60,447 nt of DNA from Desulfosporosinus acidiphilus SJ4 (GTDB lineage Bacteria; Bacillota; Desulfitobacteriia; Desulfitobacteriales; Desulfitobacteriaceae). Shown here piece by piece: positions 18,144 to 26,130 of the stretch (the first letter of the stretch is position 1; every line of letters begins with the position of its first letter). The position numbers were made by a program, and so were the translations under genes. Location: assembly GCF_000255115.2 (NCBI RefSeq), contig NC_018066.1:1-60447 (forward strand). Reading direction: 5' to 3'. The notes beneath the pieces are model-generated. The model worked only from the letters and a program-made list of their open reading frames with translations. It searched no databases and was not told the DNA's origin.

Positions 18144-18857
18144 ATGTATTTTTATGCTGCTGTTAACATTATGATCATAATTGGATTATTAGTTTTCTTT
18201 TATTTTTATGAAGTTGAAATTCATGAAAATCTGCATATTTATTTTTCTAAAGGGACAGCTGAAAGGGTAAAAAAGAATCATTGTAATTTTTTGGAGTCAT
18301 TTAAAACGGAGTTGTCTTTGGGCAATCAAATTATTGCTGTTACGGCACCAAGTTTTTTTAATATTGCTTTTGGTGTTCTATTACTTAATATGACTAAACT
18401 AATATATCCTGGATTAACAATAAAGGATGATTTTTTTAAGACAATTTATTTTATTATCCATTATCATTTTCCATCGATGATTTTCATTTTCAATCTTATA
18501 CTTCTGATAAGAATTATTCTTGTGTTTTTGCTTGGATTTGCTTTTATTGGTTTTGGAGTTACAAATTTACTTCCAATTTCACAAGATGGAGTGGTTTTTT
18601 TATCTCTGTTAATTGAAACGTTCTGTAATAAAAAAAACCTTCCCGATCTATTTTCCAATAAATTAGTTTCCAGTCGATATACAAGAACTCTTTCTCAAAT
18701 TGCAATTATTATCTGGTGGATAATATTGTGTATTAACTATTATCATTTTTCCTTTAGACTAATCACATTTGCATTAATTTGTAGCGGGATTATATCAGGG
18801 CTTGTGTGGAGAGATTATAATAAGCGTCAAACGTCTATTAATGGTTTCATTTTTTAG
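18144..18857 (+). CDS. Predicted M50-like intramembrane metalloprotease
   Basis: About 237 residues, strongly hydrophobic with five or six helices. Two motifs point to site-2 protease/M50 peptidases: IHENLHIYF (HExxH zinc motif, at the end of the first helix) and NLLPISQDG, matching the N-x-x-P-x-x-x-DG third zinc-ligand motif. A segment APSFFNIAFGVLLL between them resembles the conserved membrane insertion. These enzymes cut membrane proteins such as anti-sigma factors. ATG at 18144 with GGAGG upstream. The family match is from motifs only; remote DUF3267-type proteins are an alternative. Confidence 0.55.
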   Translation: MYFYAAVNIMIIIGLLVFFYFYEVEIHENLHIYFSKGTAERVKKNHCNFLESFKTELSLGNQIIAVTAPSFFNIAFGVLLLNMTKLIYPGLTIKDDFFKTIYFIIHYHFPSMIFIFNLILLIRIILVFLLGFAFIGFGVTNLLPISQDGVVFLSLLIETFCNKKNLPDLFSNKLVSSRYTRTLSQIAIIIWWIILCINYYHFSFRLITFALICSGIISGLVWRDYNKRQTSINGFIF

Positions 18858-18946
18858 GGTAGAATGGTTGCACGACGGGTTTACCGATTCAGATAATAGT
18901 TTAGAACATACAGAAGAGAGTCACATTAATAGGCCATTTCTTATTC

Positions 18947-18983
18947 AATTACGGCAGGGGAAACCCTGCCGTAATTTTTTTTC
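18947..18983 (+). terminator. Strong terminator
   Basis: A 13-bp stem (AATTACGGCAGGG with its complement), GAAA-type loop, then eight T. It ends the M50-like gene transcript and insulates tubRZ. Confidence 0.9.
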
Positions 18984-19049
18984 AATTTGGAAGTCAACTT
19001 CTTCTCAACCTTTTTTGGCCATGATAGCATTTATAATAGGAAGTTAAAT

Positions 19050-19090
19050 ACATCCATTCACTCATTTATTTATTCACACATTTCTATATA
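19050..19090. repeat. Possible tubC-type centromere motif
   Basis: Directly repeated TTCACTCATTT and TTCACACATTT lie 30-65 bases upstream of the tubR candidate, where TubZRC systems have their iterons. Only two degenerate repeats are seen, so the call is weak. A TATAAT at 19032 may be the operon promoter. Confidence 0.3.
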
Positions 19091-19119
19091 CACGCTAAAA
19101 AATTAAGGGGGTTGTTTTT

Positions 19120-19416
19120 ATGGATGAGCTCAATGAGTGTTGCCAAAACAATTTGATAAGATTTGTGAAAGCGTCCTGGCTTGCATTTCCGGAAGAAACC
19201 AAAATTGCCTTTAAAACTTTAGCTAAGGCTACGTCTCCGATGACAGTTATTTCCCTCACTTTTGAAACTAAGAAGGATCGACAAAAAACTAATACCAGTT
19301 TGGCTGCTCTTGAGGCTTTGCAGCTTATTAGTTTTACTCAATCTGGACAAGCCAAGCTTTATCAGATTACGGACTTTGGCAGTGATTTTGCTGAAAATGT
19401 GCTGAAGATTATTTAA
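19120..19416 (+). CDS. tubR: TubR-like winged-helix DNA-binding protein
   Basis: 98 residues. Its helices end in a winged-helix region: FKTLAKATSPMTVISL, then NTSLAALEALQLISF as the recognition part, then the strand pair AKLYQITDFGSDF as wing. Size, fold and position 12 bases before tubZ match TubR, the adaptor that binds the plasmid centromere and the TubZ filament tail, and represses its own operon. Primary-sequence similarity between TubRs is low, so the name rests on context. Confidence 0.62.
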   Translation: MDELNECCQNNLIRFVKASWLAFPEETKIAFKTLAKATSPMTVISLTFETKKDRQKTNTSLAALEALQLISFTQSGQAKLYQITDFGSDFAENVLKII

Positions 19417-19428
19417 GGAGGTTCTTTT

Positions 19429-20757
19429 ATGGCTCACAAAAAGAAAGGAGTTCTTCATATGACAATGGCTTATAAGAAACCTGAAATCAATGTTCCTCTT
19501 CTTGGTATTGGTTGTGGTCAATGTGGTTCCAATATGTTAGCTGCCGGTGATAAGTTAGGACTGTTTGAAAATTGTGCCGGTATAAATACTACGACCAGTG
19601 ATGAAATGGCGCTTCCGGAAAGCAATCAGATTCATTGTCTTAATCCGGATAACCCTAAACGGGGTGCTGGTAAAGACGCTACCAAGGGCGCAGAACTTTT
19701 TCGAGATAGTTTACAAGATGTAGTTAGGCCACGTTTAGGGCTGATCTTTGGCCGTAATTCGGCAGATAGTCCCTATATGATAACAGCTGCTATGGGTGGT
19801 GGTTCCGGAAACGGTATCGCTCCATTATTGGCTAGAACGTTGCGACAAGCTACAGACCAACCAATTCTCGGACTCATGACTCTTCCTGAAGATAGTTTTC
19901 TTGATCCCTTAAGCTCTCGAAACGTTTTAGTTGGTCTGCAAGAAATCAGTTCTAGCCGAACCTTTGATACGTTATTTCTCGTTGACAATAACAAGATTTA
20001 TAAGCGACTGAATGAAAAAACGACTTTGGCAGCTGTCAATGAGCTTGTCTGGAAACCTCTGCAGCATACGCTTAGTTATGTTGGTAAGAAATCAACAGCG
20101 ACCATGGATGTAGAGGATTTTGAAAGACTCATACGTATGGGGCGCTGCGGGGCTATTTACGAAATTGAAGTTCCGGAATCAAAGGCTACTTCGGCAGAAA
20201 TGTTGAGGGAGTTTGTCCTGAAATCCTGGTCGAATGAGCATCATTTTTACCCGGACGAGTTTTCAAATCCGGAGCAGCATATTGATAATAAATATACCTA
20301 TGGCTTTGGTCTCCTGGTTGCTTGCGCGCCGATTATGTTTAGCAAGCACCAGGCTCTTTTCGAACGGTTTTATGCCGAGCTTACAGATCTTCTTCCCAAT
20401 GTTCGAAGCCAAAGAGGGTTTGTGACGGATGAAAGCTTAGTTGATAAGATTCGAATTATTACCATTGTAACCGGCCTACCTTATCCGATGGAGCGCATTA
20501 GTGAGATTCGAGAGCGCTTTGAGCAGGGTTCAAAGACGGTTGTTGATGATACGCCTAATTTCTTAGAGGGGCTAGATCGGCGGGCACTGGTTGGACAACC
20601 AGTAATTAAAAAGACTAATACGGAAAGTTTCAGTATTCTTAGTCTCGCTGAGGAGGAAGATGCTCCGTCAGAGGAGAATGATTCTTTATTACTTTCCCCC
20701 CTATTTTCCAGCAGTAAGCCTAAGAAAAAAAGAAAAGGTCTCAATTTTGCGGATTAA
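19429..20757 (+). CDS. tubZ: TubZ-type plasmid partition GTPase (tubulin/FtsZ superfamily)
   Basis: 442 residues. The N-terminal GIGCGQCGSN and the tubulin signature AAMGGGSGNGIAPL (about residue 123) form the nucleotide site, and the catalytic T7-like region follows. The C-terminal tail is disordered and ends in a basic patch KPKKKRKG, as expected for the TubR-binding tail of TubZ. It polymerises with GTP to move plasmid copies apart. Two starts have strong ribosome sites: ATG 19429 (AAGGAGG) and ATG 19459 (AAAGGAG). The second would omit ten basic residues. It forms an operon with tubR. Confidence 0.87.
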   Translation: MAHKKKGVLHMTMAYKKPEINVPLLGIGCGQCGSNMLAAGDKLGLFENCAGINTTTSDEMALPESNQIHCLNPDNPKRGAGKDATKGAELFRDSLQDVVRPRLGLIFGRNSADSPYMITAAMGGGSGNGIAPLLARTLRQATDQPILGLMTLPEDSFLDPLSSRNVLVGLQEISSSRTFDTLFLVDNNKIYKRLNEKTTLAAVNELVWKPLQHTLSYVGKKSTATMDVEDFERLIRMGRCGAIYEIEVPESKATSAEMLREFVLKSWSNEHHFYPDEFSNPEQHIDNKYTYGFGLLVACAPIMFSKHQALFERFYAELTDLLPNVRSQRGFVTDESLVDKIRIITIVTGLPYPMERISEIRERFEQGSKTVVDDTPNFLEGLDRRALVGQPVIKKTNTESFSILSLAEEEDAPSEENDSLLLSPLFSSSKPKKKRKGLNFAD

Positions 20758-20775
20758 TAGGTCACTATACAGTGG

Positions 20776-20810
20776 GGCACATCTCAAATATTTTCTGAGA
20801 TGTGCCTATT
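20776..20810 (+). terminator. Terminator after tubRZ
   Basis: An 11-bp stem (GGCACATCTCA with TGAGATGTGCC) with a 9-base AT loop. Only TATTT follows, so moderate strength. Confidence 0.6.
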
Positions 20811-20833
20811 TACAAAGAGGAGTTGAATTGAAT

Positions 20834-21619
20834 ATGAATCTTATCAAAAATAAACAGTTCCGGTATAGTGTTTATTTATCGCTTTTGGTTCTAGTTCCTG
20901 CTCTCTTGAAGGTTGCTTACAATAATAGATCTCATATCTATTTCTTTGAGTGGTCTCTTCCATGGTTAGGTATTATCATAGGTTTAACTTTAGGTCGCCT
21001 GGACTATGGACCGTATTTTACCTTGAAGAAAAAGGATGAATTACCTGCCATTTTCTTAGGCATCTTATGTTTTATCTTGATTGGATTTTTTTCTCATTTA
21101 GGAACGTTATTGAGTAATACTAATGATCCTCAAGGGATATTACATAAGGTTACAAGTACACCGGATTTTATTGACTCTGTCTTCAATTTACCATTAGTTG
21201 CTATGAATGAGGAATTTCTTAAATCGTTAATTGCCTTAACGTTGTTAAAGGTTTTGCCGTTCAATAGAATATTGAATTTTATTGTTTCATTTCTAGCAAC
21301 TATAGCATTTTTTGGTTACATTCACACCTTTTTTTATCCTAGTACTGCATTCTATCCCACAATGTTTTCTGCAATTCCTACAGTATTATTGTTCTTTTTG
21401 TTTAGAAACATTTATCCTGTTATCATTGGTCATTACATTGCAGATATTATCAGTGCTATAGGCCACTGGTCTTACTTTTCAGATCATAGAAGTCAAGGCA
21501 TTTGGATAGCAATGCTATTATGTTTTAGTTCTTTGTTAGTATATAAATTTGCTATTCTAGCATTCTCTAAGATTTATAAAAGATTAAGCAAAAAAACTGT
21601 GAGCAGTTATACGGCATAA
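20834..21619 (+). CDS. CPBP/PrsW-like intramembrane glutamic protease
   Basis: About 261 residues with seven or eight membrane helices. Motifs of the CPBP/PrsW clan are visible: NEEFLKSLIAL (paired Glu with Lys), FGYIHTFF, and IIGHYIADIIS (His-x3-Asp). These are membrane-embedded proteases involved in bacteriocin immunity, CAAX-like processing or anti-sigma cleavage. ATG at 20834 with GAGGAG 11 bases upstream; a TTG at 20828 is better spaced and equally possible. It lies next to tubZ and is followed by a small membrane protein. Confidence 0.7.
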   Translation: MNLIKNKQFRYSVYLSLLVLVPALLKVAYNNRSHIYFFEWSLPWLGIIIGLTLGRLDYGPYFTLKKKDELPAIFLGILCFILIGFFSHLGTLLSNTNDPQGILHKVTSTPDFIDSVFNLPLVAMNEEFLKSLIALTLLKVLPFNRILNFIVSFLATIAFFGYIHTFFYPSTAFYPTMFSAIPTVLLFFLFRNIYPVIIGHYIADIISAIGHWSYFSDHRSQGIWIAMLLCFSSLLVYKFAILAFSKIYKRLSKKTVSSYTA

Positions 21620-21683
21620 GTAAAGAACAATATATGATAGAGAAATGTTTAATATACTATGAAATTTTTAAGGGGGATTCATA

Positions 21684-21950
21684 GTGATCTATGACAATTA
21701 TGAAATTGAAAAGCATAAAAAACATAAGCAATTAGCACGGTTTGCTTTCGTTATCTTTTTCTTTATAAGTATTATTTTTTATGTAGGCTGTAAATTAGTC
21801 GTTCATATGATTAAAATTCAAGGATTAGCTTTTATAGCTACTGGCGTTCTGTCTCTTTTGCTAACCTTATCAGCAATAGCTTGTTTGTTTGCTCTTATTG
21901 CTTGGATTATTGAGTATATCCTTTTGAAAATAGTACTTCAGAATGATTAG
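21684..21950 (+). CDS. Small two-helix membrane protein
   Basis: 88 residues. Short charged N-terminus (EKHKKHK), then two long hydrophobic helices (about residues 20-40 and 50-78). GTG at 21684 with GGGGGAT upstream. No family recognised. It may be the partner or substrate of the adjacent intramembrane protease, but only proximity suggests this. Confidence 0.55.
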   Translation: MIYDNYEIEKHKKHKQLARFAFVIFFFISIIFYVGCKLVVHMIKIQGLAFIATGVLSLLLTLSAIACLFALIAWIIEYILLKIVLQND

Positions 21951-22012
21951 TCAGTATTCAGAGTCAATTAAATTTCTTTAAAGAATTATCTTTAATAGAG
22001 AGGTTTTATGTA

Positions 22013-23050
22013 ATGTTTTTAAAACATCGTTTATTAGTCCCTCTTACTACGCTTATGCTATGCATGATACTTACTGGTTGTTCCTTTCAATCATCACAGC
22101 CGGTTACGGCTGTTTCTCAGTCTAAGGTTGATACTTCGCAAAACAGTTCGTCTTTGTTTTTAGAGGGGGATCAAATTTTTTCCCAGGCTGATTTGATGCT
22201 TCGTTCTGCGAAGTCCTCTGTTTTGCTCGAAATGTATGAGTTAGGAAGCCCTTCAGAGCTGCAGCTCCTTGAAGATGATGGGGACAAAGGGATTCCGGTC
22301 CTGGTTCTTCTGGATGCCCAGGAACCACAGAGCAAACGCTCTGTGGCTGAATTGAAAGCCCATCATGTTTCGGTTTTAGTAGCTCGTGATCCCTTAATTG
22401 GCGGCAGAGGGATTCAACACGCTAAATTGTTGGTTATTGATGATTCTCAGCTTTTAATTGGTGGTATGAATTGGGGTAAAGGGAGTTATAAGAATGCCGA
22501 TGCAGATGTTTTCTTAAAGGGTTCTGCAGCACAAGAAGCTCAGGCCATTTTTGAAAAGGACTGGTCTTCGATCGGCGGATCTATACCTGCAGGTGTTGTC
22601 AAGGAAACGAATATGGGGCAGTCGATTTTTTCTGGCCAAACGTTACTTAGTAAGCTGCTTGTAACGTTAGATTCTTCTTCTTTTATTCAGGCATCGTTGT
22701 TTGAGCTTTCCAATCGTTCTTTGCTTGATAAGCTTAAAGCATGTGCTAAAGCAGGGGCCAACGTGCAAGTGGTTCTTGATTCTCAGTTAGAGTCTGCTCA
22801 GAATCGGTCGGTCGTTGATTCGTTGCGTGCTGCCGGTGTTCAGGTCCGTATGTATCCGAAGGGCCAGGTGCTTCATGCTAAGATGTTGATTGCCGATCAC
22901 ACGCTGGTTATTGGTAGCGCGAATTGGAGTTTTTCGGCCTTTTCTTCGTCCGGTACGTTTAATCATGAGCTTGATCTTTTTACGTCTGATCAGGTGTTGC
23001 TTTCTCATGCTAAGTCTACATTTCAAGAGTTTTGGAATTCGAGTCAGTAA
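22013..23050 (+). CDS. Secreted phospholipase D-family lipoprotein
   Basis: 345 residues. The signal peptide ends in lipobox MILTGC, so it is anchored outside the membrane. Two HKD half-sites are present, HAKLLVIDDSQLLIGGMNW and HAKMLIADHTLVIGSANW, each with the downstream GxxN, so the active site should be complete. The short form with two HKDs resembles Nuc-type endonucleases and PLD-like enzymes. The substrate could be extracellular DNA or lipid; nuclease activity in DNA transfer or defence is possible. Confidence 0.85.
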   Translation: MFLKHRLLVPLTTLMLCMILTGCSFQSSQPVTAVSQSKVDTSQNSSSLFLEGDQIFSQADLMLRSAKSSVLLEMYELGSPSELQLLEDDGDKGIPVLVLLDAQEPQSKRSVAELKAHHVSVLVARDPLIGGRGIQHAKLLVIDDSQLLIGGMNWGKGSYKNADADVFLKGSAAQEAQAIFEKDWSSIGGSIPAGVVKETNMGQSIFSGQTLLSKLLVTLDSSSFIQASLFELSNRSLLDKLKACAKAGANVQVVLDSQLESAQNRSVVDSLRAAGVQVRMYPKGQVLHAKMLIADHTLVIGSANWSFSAFSSSGTFNHELDLFTSDQVLLSHAKSTFQEFWNSSQ

Positions 23051-23107
23051 TTTATTTGTTATTTTTTTACACTCATGATAATCTTTTTATTGAGGAGGCT
23101 TTGTGAT

Positions 23108-23371
23108 ATGAAAATTCTTATGAAGCCTGTTGATATGATCGCGCATTTTGTTCCTGATGATTTACCTCATCCGTTGAGATTGAGGACTTCGGATGATGAT
23201 GGTGAACCGATTGTAATTTCTATTAAACAGATTTTTACTAAATCGGTTGAGTCGGTTGCCAAGCAAAAGTTTTTTCTATATAGGTGTCAGTGCGACGTTA
23301 ATGGCTTGTCGCGTCCGATTGAGTTGAAGTATGACTGCAGCGCTTGTAAGTGGTACATTTTTAAGTTTTAG
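23108..23371 (+). CDS. Hypothetical small protein with a Cys knuckle
   Basis: 87 residues. An N-terminal region with acidic turns (PLRLRTSDDDGEP) and a C-terminal CQCDV...CSACKW pattern that could bind one metal ion. ATG at 23108 is 9 bases after GAGGAGG; the in-frame start at 23075 is less likely. It looks like plasmid proteins with a PemI/DUF-type OB-like fold (strands VISIKQIFTKS and FFLYRCQC), but no family is assigned. Confidence 0.55.
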   Translation: MKILMKPVDMIAHFVPDDLPHPLRLRTSDDDGEPIVISIKQIFTKSVESVAKQKFFLYRCQCDVNGLSRPIELKYDCSACKWYIFKF

Positions 23372-23402
23372 GTGTCTTTTGAGAAAGAAGGAATGTTCAG
23401 TT

Positions 23403-23495
23403 ATGCTTTTATCAATTTTAATATCGGTTTCGATTTTTCTGTTAGCGTATGCCATTATTTTTCATCGAAAGGCTATTATCAAGTTGATTTCATGA
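23403..23495 (+). CDS. Possible 30-residue membrane peptide
   Basis: MLLSILISVSIFLLAYAI and a basic tail make one membrane helix. AAGGAA lies about ten bases upstream. Small single-helix peptides are common, but the coding nature is unproven. Confidence 0.35.
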   Translation: MLLSILISVSIFLLAYAIIFHRKAIIKLIS

Positions 23496-23565
23496 GGGAT
23501 TCTGATGTTTAGTTTTATTTTCTGGCCGGTTATTCTTTGATGATAGAGCAGATTTACGGGAGCTT

Positions 23566-23652
23566 GGTTACGCATTTGAGTGAGGAAGCAGAAACCCTTC
23601 CGGACTCGGCTAGTCGCCTCGGTCCTTCGGACTAAATCCTCCAGGCTTTACC
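23566..23652 (+). repeat. Structured repeat R1, copy 1
   Basis: An approximately 85-base element found three times on the + strand (also 38118 and 57056), over 93% identical. It contains GAGGA pairing with TCCTC around a hairpin GTCC-TTC-GGAC, and a GGACT...GGTCC hairpin before it. Substitutions among copies lie in hairpin loops, arguing for structure. A strong terminator follows at 23671, so it may be transcribed as a short RNA. Confidence 0.6.
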
Positions 23653-23670
23653 TCTGGGTCTTGTCGACGA

Positions 23671-23702
23671 AACCCCTGTGTTTTCACAGGGGTTATTTTT
23701 TG
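23671..23702 (+). terminator. Strong terminator after R1
   Basis: Ten-base stem AACCCCTGTG/CACAGGGGTT with a TTTT loop, followed by ATTTTTTG. Confidence 0.88.
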
Positions 23703-23852
23703 CGGTCCCTCTTTGGGGGAGGCTTGCGCTATGCTGCTATCGGTGTGCTTATCCCCCGTTATAGAGCGTATGGACAAGCTCCTGCCTTGTTGTCGCTTGT
23801 CGAGGAGGGAACGTAGAGGGACGTTTTTAGGAGGCTTTTAGGGCCTTTAATG

Positions 23853-24000
23853 AGGTGTAGCCGCAACCATTGTGCCTAACGAGTTAAGGCACAACGATTG
23901 TGGCTACGATTCAAAATGCGGACAGCTCCTGGTCGTCGCAGACCGCATTCCGGAGGAGGATTTCGGGTCCAGGAACGACGGGGGGAAGAGAACGTTTAGG
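23853..24000 (+). ncRNA. Structured repeat R2, copy 1 (putative RNA)
   Basis: About 105 bases that recur at 38421-38530 with roughly 80% identity. GTAGCC pairs with GGCTAC around an imperfect stem, and ATGCGG pairs with CCGCAT around a conserved loop. R1, terminator and R2 appear in the same order at both sites. The frame at 23872-24054 inside it looks fortuitous. From 24000 to 24200 no gene or other feature is clear, although ATCCCTTGACAAA/GGAACCCTTGACAAAGG-like sequence repeats there. Confidence 0.45.
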
Positions 24001-24204
24001 GTTTACCTCCCCCCTGATGAAGATTATACCCTGCTCATTTTGTCAAGGGATTAAAAAAACGTAAATTTTTTTTAATTTGGAACCCTTGACAAAGGTATTC
24101 CTTTTGGGTCTTGGGTAACGTGTCATCAAGGGGGAAGTAGGTAAGGGAGTGGTGGTTAGTTTCCTGTTGCCATGGCAGGAAGATTCGGTTTTTTATATCA
24201 AAGT

Positions 24205-24234
24205 GTTGACTTAAGTCAACGGTTCTGCTATACT
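24205..24234 (+). promoter_or_regulatory. Promoter overlapped by a perfect palindromic operator
   Basis: TTGACT (24206-24211), 17-base spacer and TATACT (24229-24234). GTTGACTTAAGTCAAC is a perfect 16-base palindrome covering the -35 box, a likely repressor site. It would control the small gene at 24260. Confidence 0.75.
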
Positions 24235-24259
24235 ATAATTAAGGAGGTGATTAAGGAAA

Positions 24260-24418
24260 GTGGAAACGGTAAAACTTCAGACTTTGCTCGTGATTCTAAG
24301 CATTATCGTTGCAATTCTCAACATACTGGACAGAATTTTAAGTTACATTGAGAAATACGAATCACGGGCAAAGCGAAAGGCCCATCATCGTCAAAAGCCG
24401 CCAAAGCACAGACGATAA
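24260..24418 (+). CDS. Small membrane protein with basic tail
   Basis: 52 residues: one hydrophobic helix (LLVILSIIVAILNILDRIL) and a basic C-terminus (RAKRKAHHRQKPPKHRR). GTG at 24260; AAGGAGG lies 12 bases upstream, a slightly long spacing. The architecture recalls small plasmid membrane peptides, including type I toxins, but no antisense RNA is evident. It is directly behind an operator-bearing promoter. Confidence 0.55.
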   Translation: METVKLQTLLVILSIIVAILNILDRILSYIEKYESRAKRKAHHRQKPPKHRR

Positions 24419-24482
24419 TGCGCCACCCTAGGGGAGGGAAACCTCCCCTTCCACTCATAGTATACCACTTTCCTAGCATTTT

Positions 24483-24665
24483 ATGAATAAACTTACAATG
24501 AATTTTCGTTCGAACTTACTATTTTCGGTATTTATTGTTTTATATCTATTGACTCGTAGTTGGCCGTTTGGGGGAACTCTTCAGACGGTCGCAGACGTGC
24601 TGCTCTTAATTGCTGTTGTATTAAGGTTATCCCAGGTTAAATTTGCTTTTAAACGGGGAAGGTGA
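24483..24665 (+). CDS. Small membrane protein
   Basis: 60 residues with two hydrophobic segments (LLFSVFIVLYLL and VADVLLLIAVVL) and a basic tail. It lacks a good ribosome site. A 7-bp hairpin (GGGGAGG/CCTCCCC) just upstream at 24433-24450 could be a weak attenuator. Probably cotranscribed with the HTH gene that follows. Confidence 0.45.
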   Translation: MNKLTMNFRSNLLFSVFIVLYLLTRSWPFGGTLQTVADVLLLIAVVLRLSQVKFAFKRGR

Positions 24666-24669
24666 ACTT

Positions 24670-24894
24670 ATGGCTTTCCACTTTGAATCACGGGAAGATC
24701 TAGAAAAGTTTATTCGAGATGAAATTTTCACCTCTTCTGAAGCTATGGAGTATTTGGGAATTACCAGGCAGGCTCTTAATGCGGTAGTTCAAAGGGGGAA
24801 GCTTATCCCTATAAAGGAGAAGAAAGCAATCAAGTTATTTTTTAAAGAGGATTTGGTTAAGAGGATCGAGTCTTTAGGCCGAGATCAAGATTAG
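24670..24894 (+). CDS. HTH DNA-binding protein (MerR/excisionase-like)
   Basis: 74 residues. The segment FTSSEAMEYLGITRQALNAV is a clear helix-turn-helix of the AlpA/MerR-N type. The ATG at 24670 follows AAGGTGA. It lies immediately before the MazF-like gene and could act as its repressor or antitoxin-like partner, or bind the palindrome at 24205; neither is shown. Confidence 0.65.
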   Translation: MAFHFESREDLEKFIRDEIFTSSEAMEYLGITRQALNAVVQRGKLIPIKEKKAIKLFFKEDLVKRIESLGRDQD

Positions 24895-25002
24895 GAATCA
24901 GTAAGGCCATACGGAAGTATAAGTTATTCTTACATTCTCGTTTGGCCAACGAAATAGACCCCTAATTAGAGAGAGATAAAGAGAGGAAACGAGGCGGGTA
25001 TA

Positions 25003-25767
25003 ATGCAGGGGGTTGATAACTTAACCGTCCGTATATGTAGCGGAAATCAACAAAAGAAAAATGTTACTTCTACAAATCAAAAAGTTACTATAGAACTTAC
25101 AAAACTTATGGCATTACTAGATCAACATCTTAAAGCTGCCGAACTCGAAAAGACGTGTAATTGGATCTTGGAGGAAAACCTATGGCTTGAAAATGAGCAT
25201 AATCAACTTCAAGGATTCTATAACTATTCACGAGGAGATATTATTCGGACATTAGACTACGGAACAGTAAATATTGGAACAGAAATTAGATATCCTCATC
25301 CCTTTGTCGTCTTATATGATAATAAAGAAGATTGGGTGATAGGTGCTCCCATCACTCAAGCATCTTTTGATTCTAATGGAGATGTCGTTGTTCATGAACC
25401 CTTTGAGATTTATGTGCCTAAGCAATTTAGGCGGTCCAAGAATCCTAAGGAATTCTTCTTTACAAAAGATTCCGTTATCCAGGTTGATCAGATTCGAAGG
25501 GTAAGTAAATACCGTGCAGTAAAGAAGGTGAGCTTTAAACTTAGGACTGACCTGTTAAACCGAATTGATAATATTCTACTAGAGAATGTACTCCCACATA
25601 AATTCAGACTGTTTAATAAATTAGATCAGCTCACACAAGATCAGGCTAAGAAAATCGCCGAGTTGGAAGAAAAAAATCTTTCTTTGCAAAATGACATGTA
25701 TAAAATGACAGAAGAACTTGCAATACTAAAAGAAAAGCTTGAAAAAAGTAGTGCTAAACTGGCGTAA
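25003..25767 (+). CDS. PemK/MazF-fold protein with coiled-coil extension
   Basis: 254 residues. A helical N-terminal part (1-75) is followed by a PemK/MazF-like barrel. It begins YSRGDIIRTLDYGT, has HPFVVLYDNKEDWVIGAPIT in the core, and includes KDSVIQVDQIRRVSKYRAV at the end of the domain. A C-terminal coiled coil follows (about 205-250). MazF-type toxins cut mRNA at specific sequences; normal MazF is about 110 residues, so this is a long variant. No classical MazE antitoxin is adjacent; the upstream HTH gene is the only candidate. Confidence 0.7.
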   Translation: MQGVDNLTVRICSGNQQKKNVTSTNQKVTIELTKLMALLDQHLKAAELEKTCNWILEENLWLENEHNQLQGFYNYSRGDIIRTLDYGTVNIGTEIRYPHPFVVLYDNKEDWVIGAPITQASFDSNGDVVVHEPFEIYVPKQFRRSKNPKEFFFTKDSVIQVDQIRRVSKYRAVKKVSFKLRTDLLNRIDNILLENVLPHKFRLFNKLDQLTQDQAKKIAELEEKNLSLQNDMYKMTEELAILKEKLEKSSAKLA

Positions 25768-25818
25768 AAGCCTTGAAATCTAACACATAAGTGATTATAC
25801 TACAGAGTAAGAGAGGCA

Positions 25819-26026
25819 TTATGTCGCATAACGTGACATAAACGCCATTATATTGAAGAGAGGTCTTGTACTTTCGATAGTACATGCACCAGGATTTTAA
25901 GAAACTGCATACTCGAAAGGTATGCAGTTATTACATTTCACTTTAATGTTGCTTTAAATAGGCAAAAGTTTCTGTGGTAATGATTACCATACCCGCGTTA
26001 GACACGGGTATTTTATTTTATTTTTA
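25819..26026 (+). other. Intergenic hairpin cluster with terminator
   Basis: Between the MazF-like gene and the ligase are several inverted repeats. At 25819-25841 TTATGTC...GACATAA is a near-perfect operator-like palindrome. A GTACT/AGTAC hairpin lies near 25870. AACTGCATAC/GTATGCAGTT lies near 25905. At 25990-26026 ACCCG/CGGGT with T-rich tail is a terminator. It could be the 3-prime end of the toxin transcript or a small RNA. From 26027 to 26130 nothing else is seen. Confidence 0.45.
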
Positions 26027-26130
26027 AATCAAACCTAAGCTTTTCTTTTACCTTTTATCAATAGCAAACATCCTTATAAGATTAATTTGAGAATATTGTA
26101 ACTCATAAAGGGAGCTTAAGATCTTTCACA

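Noticed and set aside
18802-19047. 81-residue frame after the M50-like gene
   Set aside because: It runs through a strong terminator and overlaps the end of the preceding gene; no ribosome site.
19219-19521. 100-residue minus-strand frame over tubR/tubZ
   Set aside because: Complement of two well supported genes.
23872-24054. 60-residue frame inside R2 copy 1
   Set aside because: It lies on conserved stem-loops, is not preserved in R2 copy 2, and has no ribosome site.
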